This document shows positions 45,668 through 53,945 of a stretch of 64,000 nt of DNA, one piece after another. Origin of the DNA: Gemmatimonadota bacterium (GTDB lineage: Bacteria > Gemmatimonadota > Gemmatimonadetes > Gemmatimonadales > Gemmatimonadaceae). The position numbers were made by a program, and so were the translations under genes. The notes beneath the pieces were generated by a model that was given only the letters and a program-made list of their open reading frames with translations, did not search any database and was not told the origin of the DNA. Positions within the stretch are counted from its first letter, which is position 1; each line of letters starts with the position of its first letter. The stretch spans positions 1 to 64,000 of the forward strand of contig JAQBPX010000029.1 of the NCBI GenBank assembly GCA_028287305.1, read 5' to 3'.

Positions 45668-47256
45668 AGCGCTTCGCGGCGCTGTTCAGCGCGATCGACT
45701 CCACCACGCGCACGAACGAGAAGGTGCTCGCCATGGCGGATTACTTCCGCGACGCCGATCCGCACGACGCGGCGTGGGCAGTGCACGTGCTCAGCGGCGA
45801 ACGCCCGAAGCGGCTCGTGCCCGCGCGACGCCTTGCGGCGTGGGCGATCGAGGAGGCGGGCATCCCGGAGTGGCTCTTCGAGGAAGGCTATCACGCGGTG
45901 GGAGACCTGGCCGAGACGATCTCGCTCGTGCTGCCTCCAGCGCGGCGCGAAAGCGACATGCCACTGCACCACTGGATCGAGGACCGGTTGCTGGCGCTGG
46001 CCGGACAGTCGGACGATGTGCAGCGCCAGGCAGTCGGCGAGGCGTGGCAGGAGCTCTCCGGCGTGGAGCGCTTCCTCTGGAACAAGCTGATCACCGGTGG
46101 CTTTCGCGTGGGCGTGTCGCGCCTGCTCGTGATTCGCGCGCTCTCGAAGATGAGCGGCATCGACGACGCCACGCTCACGCATCGCCTCACGGGCCACTGG
46201 CATCCGGACGCGGCGGCGTTCAGCGCGCTGGTTGCCGCCGACACTGCGGACGCCGACGTCTCGCGACCCTATCCCTTCTTCCTGGCCTATGCGCTCGAGC
46301 ACGAGCTCGAGTCACTCGGCAACGCCGGCGAGTGGCAGGTGGAGTGGAAGTGGGACGGCATTCGCGCGCAGCTCCTGCACCGGCGTGGACAACGCTTCCT
46401 CTGGTCGCGCGGCGAGGAGTCCGTGGCCGATCGCTTTCCGGAGCTCGCGGACGCAGCCGCCCTGCTCCCTCCCGGCACGGCGCTCGACGGCGAGATCCTG
46501 CCGTGGGTGGATGAACGCCCGCTTCCCTTCGCCGAGCTCCAGCGGCGCATCGGGCGCACGAAGCTCACGCCGAAGATCCTGCGCGAGGTGCCCGTCGTGC
46601 TGCTCGCCTACGACATCCTCGAGCTCGACGCGCGCGACCTGCGCGCCGATCCGCTGTCGGAGCGCCGGCGCGCGCTGGAGTCGGTGCTGCGCTTCAGCGG
46701 CGACGTCCCGCTCCGCATCTCCCCCATCATTCCCGCGGCGGACTGGGGCGCGGTTCGTAGCGCGCATGGCCGCGCGCGCGACATGCTCGCCGAGGGGCTG
46801 ATGCTCAAGCGGCGCGACTCGGCGTACGGCGTGGGACGTCGCAAGGGCGCATGGTGGAAGTGGAAGGTGGCGCCGCACACGGTCGACGCCGTGATGATCT
46901 ATGCGCAGGCAGGGCATGGCCGGCGCGCGTCGCTCCACACCGACTACACCTTTGCGGTGTGGCAGGACGGCCAGCTCGTGCCCTTCGCGAAGGCGTACTC
47001 CGGACTGACCGACGTGGAGATCCGCGCACTCGACAGCTGGATCCGGAAGAACACCACGGAGAAGTTCGGGCCCGTGCGCTCGGTGAAGCCGGAGCAGGTC
47101 TTCGAGCTCGCGTTCGAGGGAATCCAGCGCTCGCCCCGGCACAAGTCGGGAATCGCCGTGCGCTTCCCGCGCATCCTGCGCTGGCGCACCGACAAGCCGG
47201 CAGCCGAGGCCGATTCACTCGAGACGCTGCACGGCCTGCTGGAGAAGTTCGGGTGA
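45664..47256 (+). CDS. ATP-dependent DNA ligase of the ligase-associated repair module
   Basis: A 530-residue ATP-dependent DNA ligase that seals nicks. The N-terminal DNA-binding domain (about residues 1-200, FAALFSAIDSTTRTNEKV, FRVGVSRLLVIRALSKM) is followed by the nucleotidyltransferase domain. The adenylated lysine is Lys229 in VEWKWDGIRAQ, with LDGEIL and EGLMLKRRDS as further motifs. An OB-fold ends the protein (FEGIQRSPRHKSGIAVRFPR). It overlaps the exonuclease stop (ATGA) and the helicase start (GTGA). It differs from LigD and from the small ligase at 57178. Confidence 0.95.
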   Translation: MKRFAALFSAIDSTTRTNEKVLAMADYFRDADPHDAAWAVHVLSGERPKRLVPARRLAAWAIEEAGIPEWLFEEGYHAVGDLAETISLVLPPARRESDMPLHHWIEDRLLALAGQSDDVQRQAVGEAWQELSGVERFLWNKLITGGFRVGVSRLLVIRALSKMSGIDDATLTHRLTGHWHPDAAAFSALVAADTADADVSRPYPFFLAYALEHELESLGNAGEWQVEWKWDGIRAQLLHRRGQRFLWSRGEESVADRFPELADAAALLPPGTALDGEILPWVDERPLPFAELQRRIGRTKLTPKILREVPVVLLAYDILELDARDLRADPLSERRRALESVLRFSGDVPLRISPIIPAADWGAVRSAHGRARDMLAEGLMLKRRDSAYGVGRRKGAWWKWKVAPHTVDAVMIYAQAGHGRRASLHTDYTFAVWQDGQLVPFAKAYSGLTDVEIRALDSWIRKNTTEKFGPVRSVKPEQVFELAFEGIQRSPRHKSGIAVRFPRILRWRTDKPAAEADSLETLHGLLEKFG

Positions 47257-49694
47257 GCGACGCGCGACTCGAGATCGCCGAGCGCTGGTTCGCGTCGCGT
47301 GGCTGGCATGCGTTCGAATACCAGCGTGAGGTATGGCGACGATACCTGGCTGGCGAGAGTGGGTTGATCCACGCGGCGACCGGCACGGGCAAGACGCTCG
47401 CGGCGTGGCTCGGCCCACTGCTGGAGCACGTGACCGATCGCGATACGGCCGCCGCGCCCCCCCTCACCGTGCTCTGGCTCACGCCGCTCCGCGCGCTCGC
47501 CGCCGACACTACCGAGTCGCTCATGCTGCCGCTGCGCGACCTCGCGCCGCACTGGACGCTGGAGAGTCGCACCGGGGACACCACGGCGGCCGTGCGCGCG
47601 CGGCAGCGGAAGCGCCTTCCCACCGCCTTGGTCACGACCCCCGAGAGCGCGACGCTGCTGCTCGCGCGCGACGACGCACCGTCGCTCTTCGATCACCTGG
47701 ACCTCGTGGTGGTGGACGAGTGGCACGAGTTGATGGGGACCAAGCGCGGCGTGCAGGTGGAGCTTGCACTCTCGCGGCTGCGCGCGCTGCGGCCCACGTT
47801 GCGCACGTGGGGACTCTCGGCCACCATCGGCAACCTGCCGCAGGCCAGCGACGCGCTGCTCGGCGTGGGGATGCCGGGCGCCGTCGTGGAGGGCGAGCAG
47901 CCGAAGCAGGTCGTGATCGACGCGATCATCCCGCCCGTGATCGAGCGCTTTCCGTGGGCGGGGCACCTCGGCACGCAGCTGGTTGGCGAGGTGGTTGGCG
48001 CCATCGAGGAGGCGAACACCGCGATCGTCTTCACGAACACGCGGTCGCAGACCGAGATCTGGTACCGCGCAATCCTCGAGCAGCGCCCTGACTGGTCGGG
48101 CATCATCGCCCTGCACCACGGTTCGCTCGAGCCGGCCACGCGTGCCTGGGTGGAGGAAGGGCTGCGCAACGCGACGTTGAGGTGCGTGGTGGCCACCTCC
48201 TCGCTGGATCTCGGCGTGGACTTCTCGCCCGTGGATCGCGTGCTGCAGGTCGGGTCGCCCAAGGGCATTGCGCGACTGCTGCAGCGCGCGGGGCGAAGCG
48301 GGCACCGTCCGGGCCAGCAGAGCCGGGTGACGTGCGTGCCCACGCAGGTGCTGGAGCTCGTGGAGATCGCCGCCGCGCGCGACGGAGTGGAGGGCGGCCA
48401 CGTGGAGGCGCGCCTGCCCGTCGAGCGACCGCTGGACGTGCTCGTGCAGCACGTGATCACCGCCGCGCTGGGAGGTGGCTTCCGGTCGGAGGAGCTGTTG
48501 CGCGAGGTGCGCTCGACGCGCTCGTACGCGGGATTGCGCGACGACGAGTGGGCATGGGTCCTCGACTTCGCGTCGCGCGGCGGCGAGGCGCTGAGCGCGT
48601 ATCCCGAATATGCGCGGCTGGTGGAGCGCGACGGCCGGTACACGGTGGATGACGAAGTGCTCGCGCGCCGGCACCGCATGACCATCGGCACGATCGTCAG
48701 CGACGCGCAGGTCACCGTGCAGTACATGAACGGCTCGCGACTGGGAGGCGTGGAGGAGTCGTTCGCCGCGCGACTGCGTCCCGGCGATCGCTTCATCTTT
48801 GCGGGCAAGCCACTCGAGTTCCTGCGGGTGCGCGACATGACCGTGTGGGTGAAGCGCGCGCCCTCGATGCAGGGCGCGATCCCGCGCTGGATGGGCACGC
48901 GCCTGCCGATCAGCGACGAGCTGGCGGCGGCGTTGCGCGCGCGACTGGACGAGGCCGCCCGCGGCATCTTTCGCGGGGCCGAGATGCAGGCCGTGCGCCC
49001 GGTGCTCGAGATCCAGGCGAGATGGTCGTGCATCCCGCGCGAGGGGCAGTTGCTGATCGAGCAGGTGAAGTCGCGGGAAGGATTTCACCTCTTCATCTTT
49101 CCCTTCGAGGGCCGGCTGGTGCACGAGGGGCTGGCGGCGCTCTTCGCGTGGCGGCTGTCGCAACTCGTGCCCATCTCCTTCTCGATGTCCTCCAACGACT
49201 ACGGCTTCGAGCTGCTCTCCGCGCAGCCGCCGCCGCTCGCCGACGCGCTGGAGGGAGGGCTGCTTTCGCCGCGATCGCTCGTCGACCACCTGCCGGCCGC
49301 GCTCAATGCGAGCGAGATGGCACGGCGCCAGTTTCGGGAGATCGCGCGCGTGTCGGGACTCGTGTTTCCCGGACTGCCGCGAGCGGGCAAGACCGCGCGC
49401 CAGCTGCAGGCGTCGAGCGGGCTGTTCTTCGACGTGCTGCAGCGCTACGACCCGGACAACCTGTTGCTCGCGCAAGCGCATCGTGAGGTGCTGGAGCGCC
49501 AGCTGGAGCGCAGCCGCCTGGGCCGCACCCTCGAGCGACTGTCGGGTGCGGAGGTGGCGCTCACCACCCCGAAGCGCACGCCGCCGCTGGCGTTTCCGCT
49601 CCTGGTGGACCGCACGCGTGAGCGCGTATCGAGTGAATCGTGGTCCGATCGCGTGCGACGCATGCAGCTCGTGCTCGAGAAGGCGGCGGGATGA
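47253..49694 (+). CDS. Ligase-associated Lhr-family DEXH helicase
   Basis: An 813-residue superfamily-2 helicase of the Lhr-core type. Motif I is ATGTGKT (residues 42-48), motif II is DEWH (155-158), motif III LSATIG, motif V VATSSLDLGVDFSPVD and motif VI QRAGRSGHRPGQ. The C-terminal half is the Lhr winged-helix and beta-sheet region. The start is a GTG at 47253 overlapping the ligase stop, and the phosphoesterase start overlaps its own stop. It is expected to unwind or remodel damaged DNA together with the neighbouring nuclease and ligase. Confidence 0.95.
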   Translation: MSDARLEIAERWFASRGWHAFEYQREVWRRYLAGESGLIHAATGTGKTLAAWLGPLLEHVTDRDTAAAPPLTVLWLTPLRALAADTTESLMLPLRDLAPHWTLESRTGDTTAAVRARQRKRLPTALVTTPESATLLLARDDAPSLFDHLDLVVVDEWHELMGTKRGVQVELALSRLRALRPTLRTWGLSATIGNLPQASDALLGVGMPGAVVEGEQPKQVVIDAIIPPVIERFPWAGHLGTQLVGEVVGAIEEANTAIVFTNTRSQTEIWYRAILEQRPDWSGIIALHHGSLEPATRAWVEEGLRNATLRCVVATSSLDLGVDFSPVDRVLQVGSPKGIARLLQRAGRSGHRPGQQSRVTCVPTQVLELVEIAAARDGVEGGHVEARLPVERPLDVLVQHVITAALGGGFRSEELLREVRSTRSYAGLRDDEWAWVLDFASRGGEALSAYPEYARLVERDGRYTVDDEVLARRHRMTIGTIVSDAQVTVQYMNGSRLGGVEESFAARLRPGDRFIFAGKPLEFLRVRDMTVWVKRAPSMQGAIPRWMGTRLPISDELAAALRARLDEAARGIFRGAEMQAVRPVLEIQARWSCIPREGQLLIEQVKSREGFHLFIFPFEGRLVHEGLAALFAWRLSQLVPISFSMSSNDYGFELLSAQPPPLADALEGGLLSPRSLVDHLPAALNASEMARRQFREIARVSGLVFPGLPRAGKTARQLQASSGLFFDVLQRYDPDNLLLAQAHREVLERQLERSRLGRTLERLSGAEVALTTPKRTPPLAFPLLVDRTRERVSSESWSDRVRRMQLVLEKAAG

Positions 49695-50371
49695 CAGGTA
49701 GTCATCCTGAGCGAAGCGAAGGACCTGCCGTTGCCGTAGTCGCCGGAGAATCCCTCACGCTCCTGCCGGAGCGCGTTGCGTTCTGGAATGCTCGCGGCAC
49801 CCTGCTCATCGCGGACCCTCACTTCGGCAAGGCCGCATCCTTCCGCGCGCTCGGCGTGCCCGTGCCTCACGGCACGACCGGCGAGAACCTCGCGCGACTC
49901 GACGAAGTGCTCGCGCGCACCGCCGCGAGCCGCATCGTCTTCCTCGGCGACTTTTTGCATGCCGCCGAGGGACGCGCGCCGCGCACCCTCGATGCCGTGT
50001 CGGAGTGGCGCGCTCGTCACGCATCGATCGACATGCTGCTGGTGCGCGGCAACCACGACGCGCGGGCGGGCGACCCGCCGAAGGCGTTCGAGATGCGCTG
50101 CGTGGACTCGCCGCACGTGGAGCTGCCGTTCGTGCTCGACCATCACCCGCGAGCGCACGACGCCGGATATGTGCTCGCGGGACACCTACATCCCGGCGCG
50201 CGACTGAGTGGAACGGGCCGGGCGCGCGCGTGGTTGCCGTGCTTCTGGTTCGGCGCGCGCGTTGGAGTGCTGCCGGCGTTCGGGGAGTTCACCGGGCTGG
50301 GAGAGATTGCGCCGGTCGAGGGGGACCGCGTGTACGTCGTGGCGGAGGAGTCGGTGATTGAAGTGCGGTAG
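49691..50371 (+). CDS. pdeM: Ligase-associated phosphoesterase with repeat-derived N-terminus
   Basis: A 226-residue calcineurin-like phosphoesterase, last gene of the four-gene repair module. The metal motifs ADPHFGKAAS, FLGDFLHAAEGR, VRGNHDAR and LAGHLHPGARL are intact. The first residues (TGSHPERSEGPAVAVV) are translated from a copy of the dispersed repeat at 49701-49734. The conserved fold begins only at about GESLTLLPERVAFW. The ATG at 49691 overlaps the helicase stop. Either the repeat replaced the original start region or initiation moved into it. Confidence 0.92.
   Translation: MTGSHPERSEGPAVAVVAGESLTLLPERVAFWNARGTLLIADPHFGKAASFRALGVPVPHGTTGENLARLDEVLARTAASRIVFLGDFLHAAEGRAPRTLDAVSEWRARHASIDMLLVRGNHDARAGDPPKAFEMRCVDSPHVELPFVLDHHPRAHDAGYVLAGHLHPGARLSGTGRARAWLPCFWFGARVGVLPAFGEFTGLGEIAPVEGDRVYVVAEESVIEVR
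49701..49734 (+). repeat. Dispersed ~35-bp repeat at the start of pdeM
   Basis: GTCATCCTGAGCGAAGCGAA followed by GGACCTGCCGTTGC. It lies ten bases after the pdeM start codon and is translated in frame. Confidence 0.9.
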
Positions 50372-50873
50372 GCCCGCAGGCCCGCGGGCCCGCGGGCTCG
50401 AACAGTGACAAGGAGGGCGGGCGCCTGCAGGCGCCCGCCTTCGTCATTGGTTCCGGGTTCACATGTTCGAGGGCGCGCCGTGCAGGCCGATACCGCGCGT
50501 AGGCTTGCCAGCAGCCTGAAGCCAGCAGCTCGAGCACCGACATTGAAGCGCTCCGCGCTTCGTCATGCGTTCGCCGTGAACATGTTCACGGATAACAAAG
50601 CGGCGGCCGCAGGCCGCCGCGTACCGCATCAGTGCTCGAGCATCAGGCATCAGGCATCAGGCAGCCCGAACTCGGTATCGGCCATTCGACTGCGGACTCC
50701 GAACCACGAACGCGCAGCTCATGTCAAAGGCGGGCGCCCGCATGCGCCCGCCTTCCGCATCATGTCCGGGCCACAGACCACAGACCACAGTCCTGCCGCA
50801 CCCATAGAGGGACCCGCGGTGAACGGCAGATACTTCGCTCCGTTCGGGATGACGGCGGGTCACGGCAGTTCCC
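50372..50873. repeat. Hairpin array spacer
   Basis: No gene is credible in these 502 bases. They hold GC palindromes: 50416-50439 (24 bp, perfect, GGCGGGCGCCTG then its complement), GAAGCGC/GCGCTTC near 50545, the 18-bp palindrome CCGTGAACATGTTCACGG at 50574-50591, GCGGCGGCC/GGCCGCCGC near 50600, and a near copy of the first at about 50727-50752. Heptamer tandem repeats occur at 50641-50663 (CATCAGG) and 50771-50790 (CCACAGA). Three hairpins are each followed by CTTCGTCAT or CTTCCGCATCAT. A degenerate dispersed repeat ends the block. Confidence 0.75.
50821..50853 (-). repeat. Degenerate, inverted copy of the dispersed repeat
   Basis: GAACGGCAGATACTTCGCTC then CGTTCGGGATGAC matches the reverse complement of the repeat at 49701 with several changes. 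It sits about 20 bases past the 3' end of the unknown minus-strand gene. Confidence 0.65.
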
Positions 50874-51335
50874 CTACGCCAGGAAATCCGGCACCGAGTG
50901 CACCGCCCGGTCCACCGACGCGTACACGTTCTCCGGCAGCTGCAGCACGCCCACGCGATGCGCGTCCCACACCATGCGCAGCGCCTCCGCCTGGCGGCCG
51001 AACGCCGAGAGGAACTCCGTGCCCGTGCCGCGCTCCGTGAGCGCCCCGCGCACGATCGTGTCCAGCTGGTCACTCGCCACTCCGCCCGCGGGCAGCGCCT
51101 CGCATGCCTCGCGATTCCATCGTGTACGGTGGCGCGCACACAGGCCCGAGCGATCGAGGTCCGCCGTGATCGTGCAGTCGGAGCAGAAATCGATCTCACG
51201 CCGCAGGGCGGCGCTCGGTACTTCATTCATCGGGTAGGCCTCGAGAAGGGCTAGGAGTTCGGAACGAATATCGGAATAGCGGGGCGCATCACCCACCCAT
51301 CGCAGCCGCTGCGCGGCATGGGGCTCAAATCCCAT
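50874..51335 (-). CDS. Hypothetical protein with CxxC
   Basis: A 153-residue soluble protein that I do not recognise. It is mostly helical. A CSDC at about residues 51-54 and a later Cys/His group (GLCARHRTRW) could bind zinc. The start is the ATG at 51333-51335, with a GGAGG 10 bases upstream. It is divergent from another unknown gene on the plus strand. Neither neighbour suggests a role. Confidence 0.7.
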   Translation of the reverse strand: MGFEPHAAQRLRWVGDAPRYSDIRSELLALLEAYPMNEVPSAALRREIDFCSDCTITADLDRSGLCARHRTRWNREACEALPAGGVASDQLDTIVRGALTERGTGTEFLSAFGRQAEALRMVWDAHRVGVLQLPENVYASVDRAVHSVPDFLA

Positions 51336-51459
51336 CCTGGGATCCTCCCCGCGGATGGTTGCGCTGCGGCCGGCTGAACGTCAGTTCTTGTGGCGGAATG
51401 GTCCGCCGGGAAGGGGCGAACCCGCCGCCCCTCGCTTGTGGTCCTCGATCACGGAGTGG

Positions 51460-52377
51460 ATGTCCCGCGACGACTCGCTGGAGCTGTCCATCGAAGAGCG
51501 CCGTGCCACGCCGACCAGCGTCGACGAGCACTGGGCCGTTGCGGTGCTCCCCGTCGAGCGCGTCGCGGCCCTGCTCGCGTACGCCGCCAGCGTCGTCCGC
51601 GGCTTCAGCGGCGGCACGCCGCCTCCGCTGGAACCACCCGAGGACCTCAGCGCCCTCGCGAGCGGCTACGAGATGGCCGCCCGACAGGCGCTCGGACGGG
51701 AGAATCCCACCGAGCCCCCGCGGCGGCGCGACCTCCCCGACTCCGCCGACCGGCAGCGGCTTGCCCAGGAGGGCTCGGCGCGCGCGTTCCTGCTCTTCGC
51801 CGCGCAGCCCCTGCCCCCCGACCCGCAGTCCGCGCGATACCACACGCTGCTGCTCGCGGGCCTCAGCGTCGTCGGTGAACGGCAGCACGACATGCGACAG
51901 TGGCTCGCGCTCCATCGCGATCGCCTGTTCGGCGCGGCGAGCGAAGCGGACCCGCTGGCGGTACTCGACGAGCGACTCCTCCAGCTCGCGGTGGAGCTGT
52001 GGCTCGAGGTGCTGGAGGGCAGCGGCCCCTCGGGGCTCGATCGCGCCATGGAGCTCGCCGCCACTGGCCGCGAGCTGCTGACCATTCACCGGAAGCCATT
52101 CCTCGCCCGTCTGCATGGCGAAGAGCGCGTGCGAATGGAGTTCCTGCTCTTCGCGGTGGCGCGGCTGTCCGACTCCGCCGTGGAGGTACTGCTGCATCGC
52201 CTGCACGGATACCGGACGGATGCCTTCGAGACGACGTTCCTTGGGCTCGCCGTGGTCGGACCGGCGGCCGCGGGAAATCGCGTGCTCTGGATGGCGCTCC
52301 TCTGGCTTCAGGAAGCGGCGCTGCGCGTCATCGACCGGCGCACCCCACAGCTCGATCTGCTGCCGCACGCTCCGTAG
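51460..52377 (+). CDS. Hypothetical all-helical protein
   Basis: A 305-residue protein with no signal peptide or membrane helix, almost entirely predicted helix (LAYAASVVRGFSGG; LLQLAVELWLEVLEGSG; RMEFLLFAVARLSDSAVEVL). No family is recognised. I prefer the ATG at 51460, which has a GGAG close upstream. The in-frame ATG at 51355 would leave only 20 bp to the divergent gene and adds a Pro/Gly/Arg-rich stretch unlike the rest. Confidence 0.65.
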   Translation: MSRDDSLELSIEERRATPTSVDEHWAVAVLPVERVAALLAYAASVVRGFSGGTPPPLEPPEDLSALASGYEMAARQALGRENPTEPPRRRDLPDSADRQRLAQEGSARAFLLFAAQPLPPDPQSARYHTLLLAGLSVVGERQHDMRQWLALHRDRLFGAASEADPLAVLDERLLQLAVELWLEVLEGSGPSGLDRAMELAATGRELLTIHRKPFLARLHGEERVRMEFLLFAVARLSDSAVEVLLHRLHGYRTDAFETTFLGLAVVGPAAAGNRVLWMALLWLQEAALRVIDRRTPQLDLLPHAP

Positions 52378-52413
52378 GGGGGGAGCCACGCGGCCGACAC
52401 TCGGCGCGCGCAC

Positions 52414-52785
52414 CTAGCGACCGCGCTTCTGCGCCGTCTTGTGCGCCGACTTGTGCGTCGCGCCCACCAGCATCGCACTCGGCGTCGCGCCCGGCCGCAG
52501 GTGCCCGAGCATCACGAGCGTGGACGCCCGGCCATGCAGCGGGATCACCGGCGTTCCCTGCGACACTCCCGACGCCGCGCCCGGCGACGACGCGTCATCC
52601 ACCATCCGGAACCACTGCTCGCTCCCGTCTTGGGCCACCGCGCACGCGTAGTACTCGTCGCCCGTCTCGTTCCAGAAATACTCACACGCCGAATCCCCGA
52701 TGCGCCCATCGTACGGCGCATGCAGCGACGTTTCTGGCGCGCGCTCGAGGGTGCCGGCGGGACGCGTGGTGGCGACGAGATGCAT
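52414..52785 (-). CDS. Small hypothetical protein, paralogue A flanking the NHEJ block
   Basis: A 123-residue protein of unknown function. The centre contains EYFWNETGDEYYACAVAQDG and then SEQWFRMVDD. The same pattern (aromatic-rich strand, Y-x-A-x-C, G-S-x-x-W-(F/Y)-R-M) occurs in the 76-residue protein at 58157-58387 on the far side of the Ku/LigD genes, and both begin M-(H/Q)-L-V. A basic tail (THKSAHKTAQKRGR) is unique to this copy. The ATG at 52785 is used; no strong ribosome site is seen. Confidence 0.65.
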   Translation of the reverse strand: MHLVATTRPAGTLERAPETSLHAPYDGRIGDSACEYFWNETGDEYYACAVAQDGSEQWFRMVDDASSPGAASGVSQGTPVIPLHGRASTLVMLGHLRPGATPSAMLVGATHKSAHKTAQKRGR

Positions 52786-53105
52786 GGTAAGTCGGGGGAG
52801 GAAATTCGGTCTCGAGCGAGCTGCGTGGTGGGGGGAGCAACGTAGAGAAAACGGGCCGCCATGCGCAATAGGAAAATGCGCCCAAGTTGTTACGCCACAT
52901 GTAGATAAGTCATGTGGAAACGTGTGGGGAACGCTGCAAGTCCAAGCGCTGGACCACCCTGCGCATGTTGAAAGCGAATGTTCACAACTCCGTCAAATGC
53001 GATGTGCAGAACTCCCGCTTTTTCACACGATCATGTGGACATCATGTTGATAGCACTGACCGTGCATAGGAGAGAAAGCATCCTCACACAGTGACTCGGC
53101 GACGC
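52786..53105 (+). promoter_or_regulatory. AT-richer leader of the Ku gene with TGTGGA repeats
   Basis: This 320-base spacer holds no gene and is visibly less GC-rich than its surroundings from about 52850 on. It contains an inverted pair CCACATG/CATGTGG around 52897-52919, several TGTGGA or TGTGGG words, and the near repeat TCATGTGGACATCATGTTGA. AGGAGAG at about 53068 is too far from the chosen start to be its ribosome site. It probably carries the promoter of the NHEJ genes; no -35/-10 pair is convincing. Confidence 0.45.
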
Positions 53106-53942
53106 ATGAGAGCAGTCTGGAAAGGCGCAATCACGTTCGGGCTGGTACACATCCCCGTCGAGCTGCATTCCGCGGTCCGCGCGCAGGAACGCATCAGCTT
53201 CCGCATGCTCCACAAGCGCGACCTGTCGCCGATCAAGTACGAGCGCGTCTGCGAGAAGGAAGGCGACCCCGTGCCCTGGAAGGAGATCGTCAAGGGCTAC
53301 GAGTACACGAAGGGCAAGTTCGTGGTGCTCGACGACGACGACTTCAAGGCCGCCGCGGTGCAGTCGTCGAAGGTCTTCGAGATCACCGACTTCGTGCAGG
53401 CGGAGGAAGTGGACCCGCGCTACTTCGAGACGCCGTACTACATCCTGCCCACCAAGGGCGGCGAGAAGCCCTACGCCCTGCTGCGCGAGGCCATTCGCGC
53501 CTCGGGCACCGTGGGCATCGGCAAGGTCACCATGCGCACCAACTCGCATCACCTCGCCGCGATTCGCGTGGTGGAGGACGCGCTCGTGATGGCGATCATG
53601 CGCTTCTCCGGTGAGCTGGTCGAGGTGGACAAGTTCAGCTTTCCCGACGCCGACAGCGTGCGGCCCCAGGAGCTGAAGATGGCCGAGCAGCTGATCGCGA
53701 ACCTCTCCGACAGCTTCAGCCCGGACAAGTACACCGACGAGTACCACGACAACCTGCAGAAGATCATCAAGGCGAAGATGAAGGGGAAAAAGGTCACCTT
53801 CGAGGAGCCGGAGGAGGTCGAGGCGACCAACGTGGTGGACCTCATGGCGCGCCTGCAGGAGAGCCTGGCCGGCGGCAGGAAGCCCGCGGCGCGCAAGGCG
53901 GCGACCAAGAGGGCTCGCGCGACCAAGCGACGGAGCGCGTAA
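53106..53942 (+). CDS. ku: Ku protein (non-homologous end joining)
   Basis: A 278-residue bacterial Ku homodimer subunit that encircles broken DNA ends and recruits LigD. The core starts with the family signature MRAVWKGAITFGLVHIPVEL. YERVCEKEGDPVPWKEIVKGYEY and a central KVTMRTNSHHLAAIRVVEDALVM segment follow. The C-terminal tail is Lys/Arg/Ala-rich (ARKAATKRARATKRR), as in other bacterial Ku. I chose the ATG at 53106 because it begins the conserved N-terminus; a GTG at 53091 would add five residues. LigD starts 3 bp after the stop. Confidence 0.95.
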   Translation: MRAVWKGAITFGLVHIPVELHSAVRAQERISFRMLHKRDLSPIKYERVCEKEGDPVPWKEIVKGYEYTKGKFVVLDDDDFKAAAVQSSKVFEITDFVQAEEVDPRYFETPYYILPTKGGEKPYALLREAIRASGTVGIGKVTMRTNSHHLAAIRVVEDALVMAIMRFSGELVEVDKFSFPDADSVRPQELKMAEQLIANLSDSFSPDKYTDEYHDNLQKIIKAKMKGKKVTFEEPEEVEATNVVDLMARLQESLAGGRKPAARKAATKRARATKRRSA

Positions 53943-53945
53943 GCG

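Noticed and set aside
46944..49481. Very long antisense open frame over the ligase and helicase genes
   Set aside because: Its translation is Arg/His/Ala-rich with no family features, and the opposite strand encodes a complete Lhr-type helicase and ligase C-terminus. It is a GC-bias shadow.
50641..50790. Short CRISPR-like array
   Set aside because: The repeats are 7-bp direct tandem units without spacers, and no cas gene is present.
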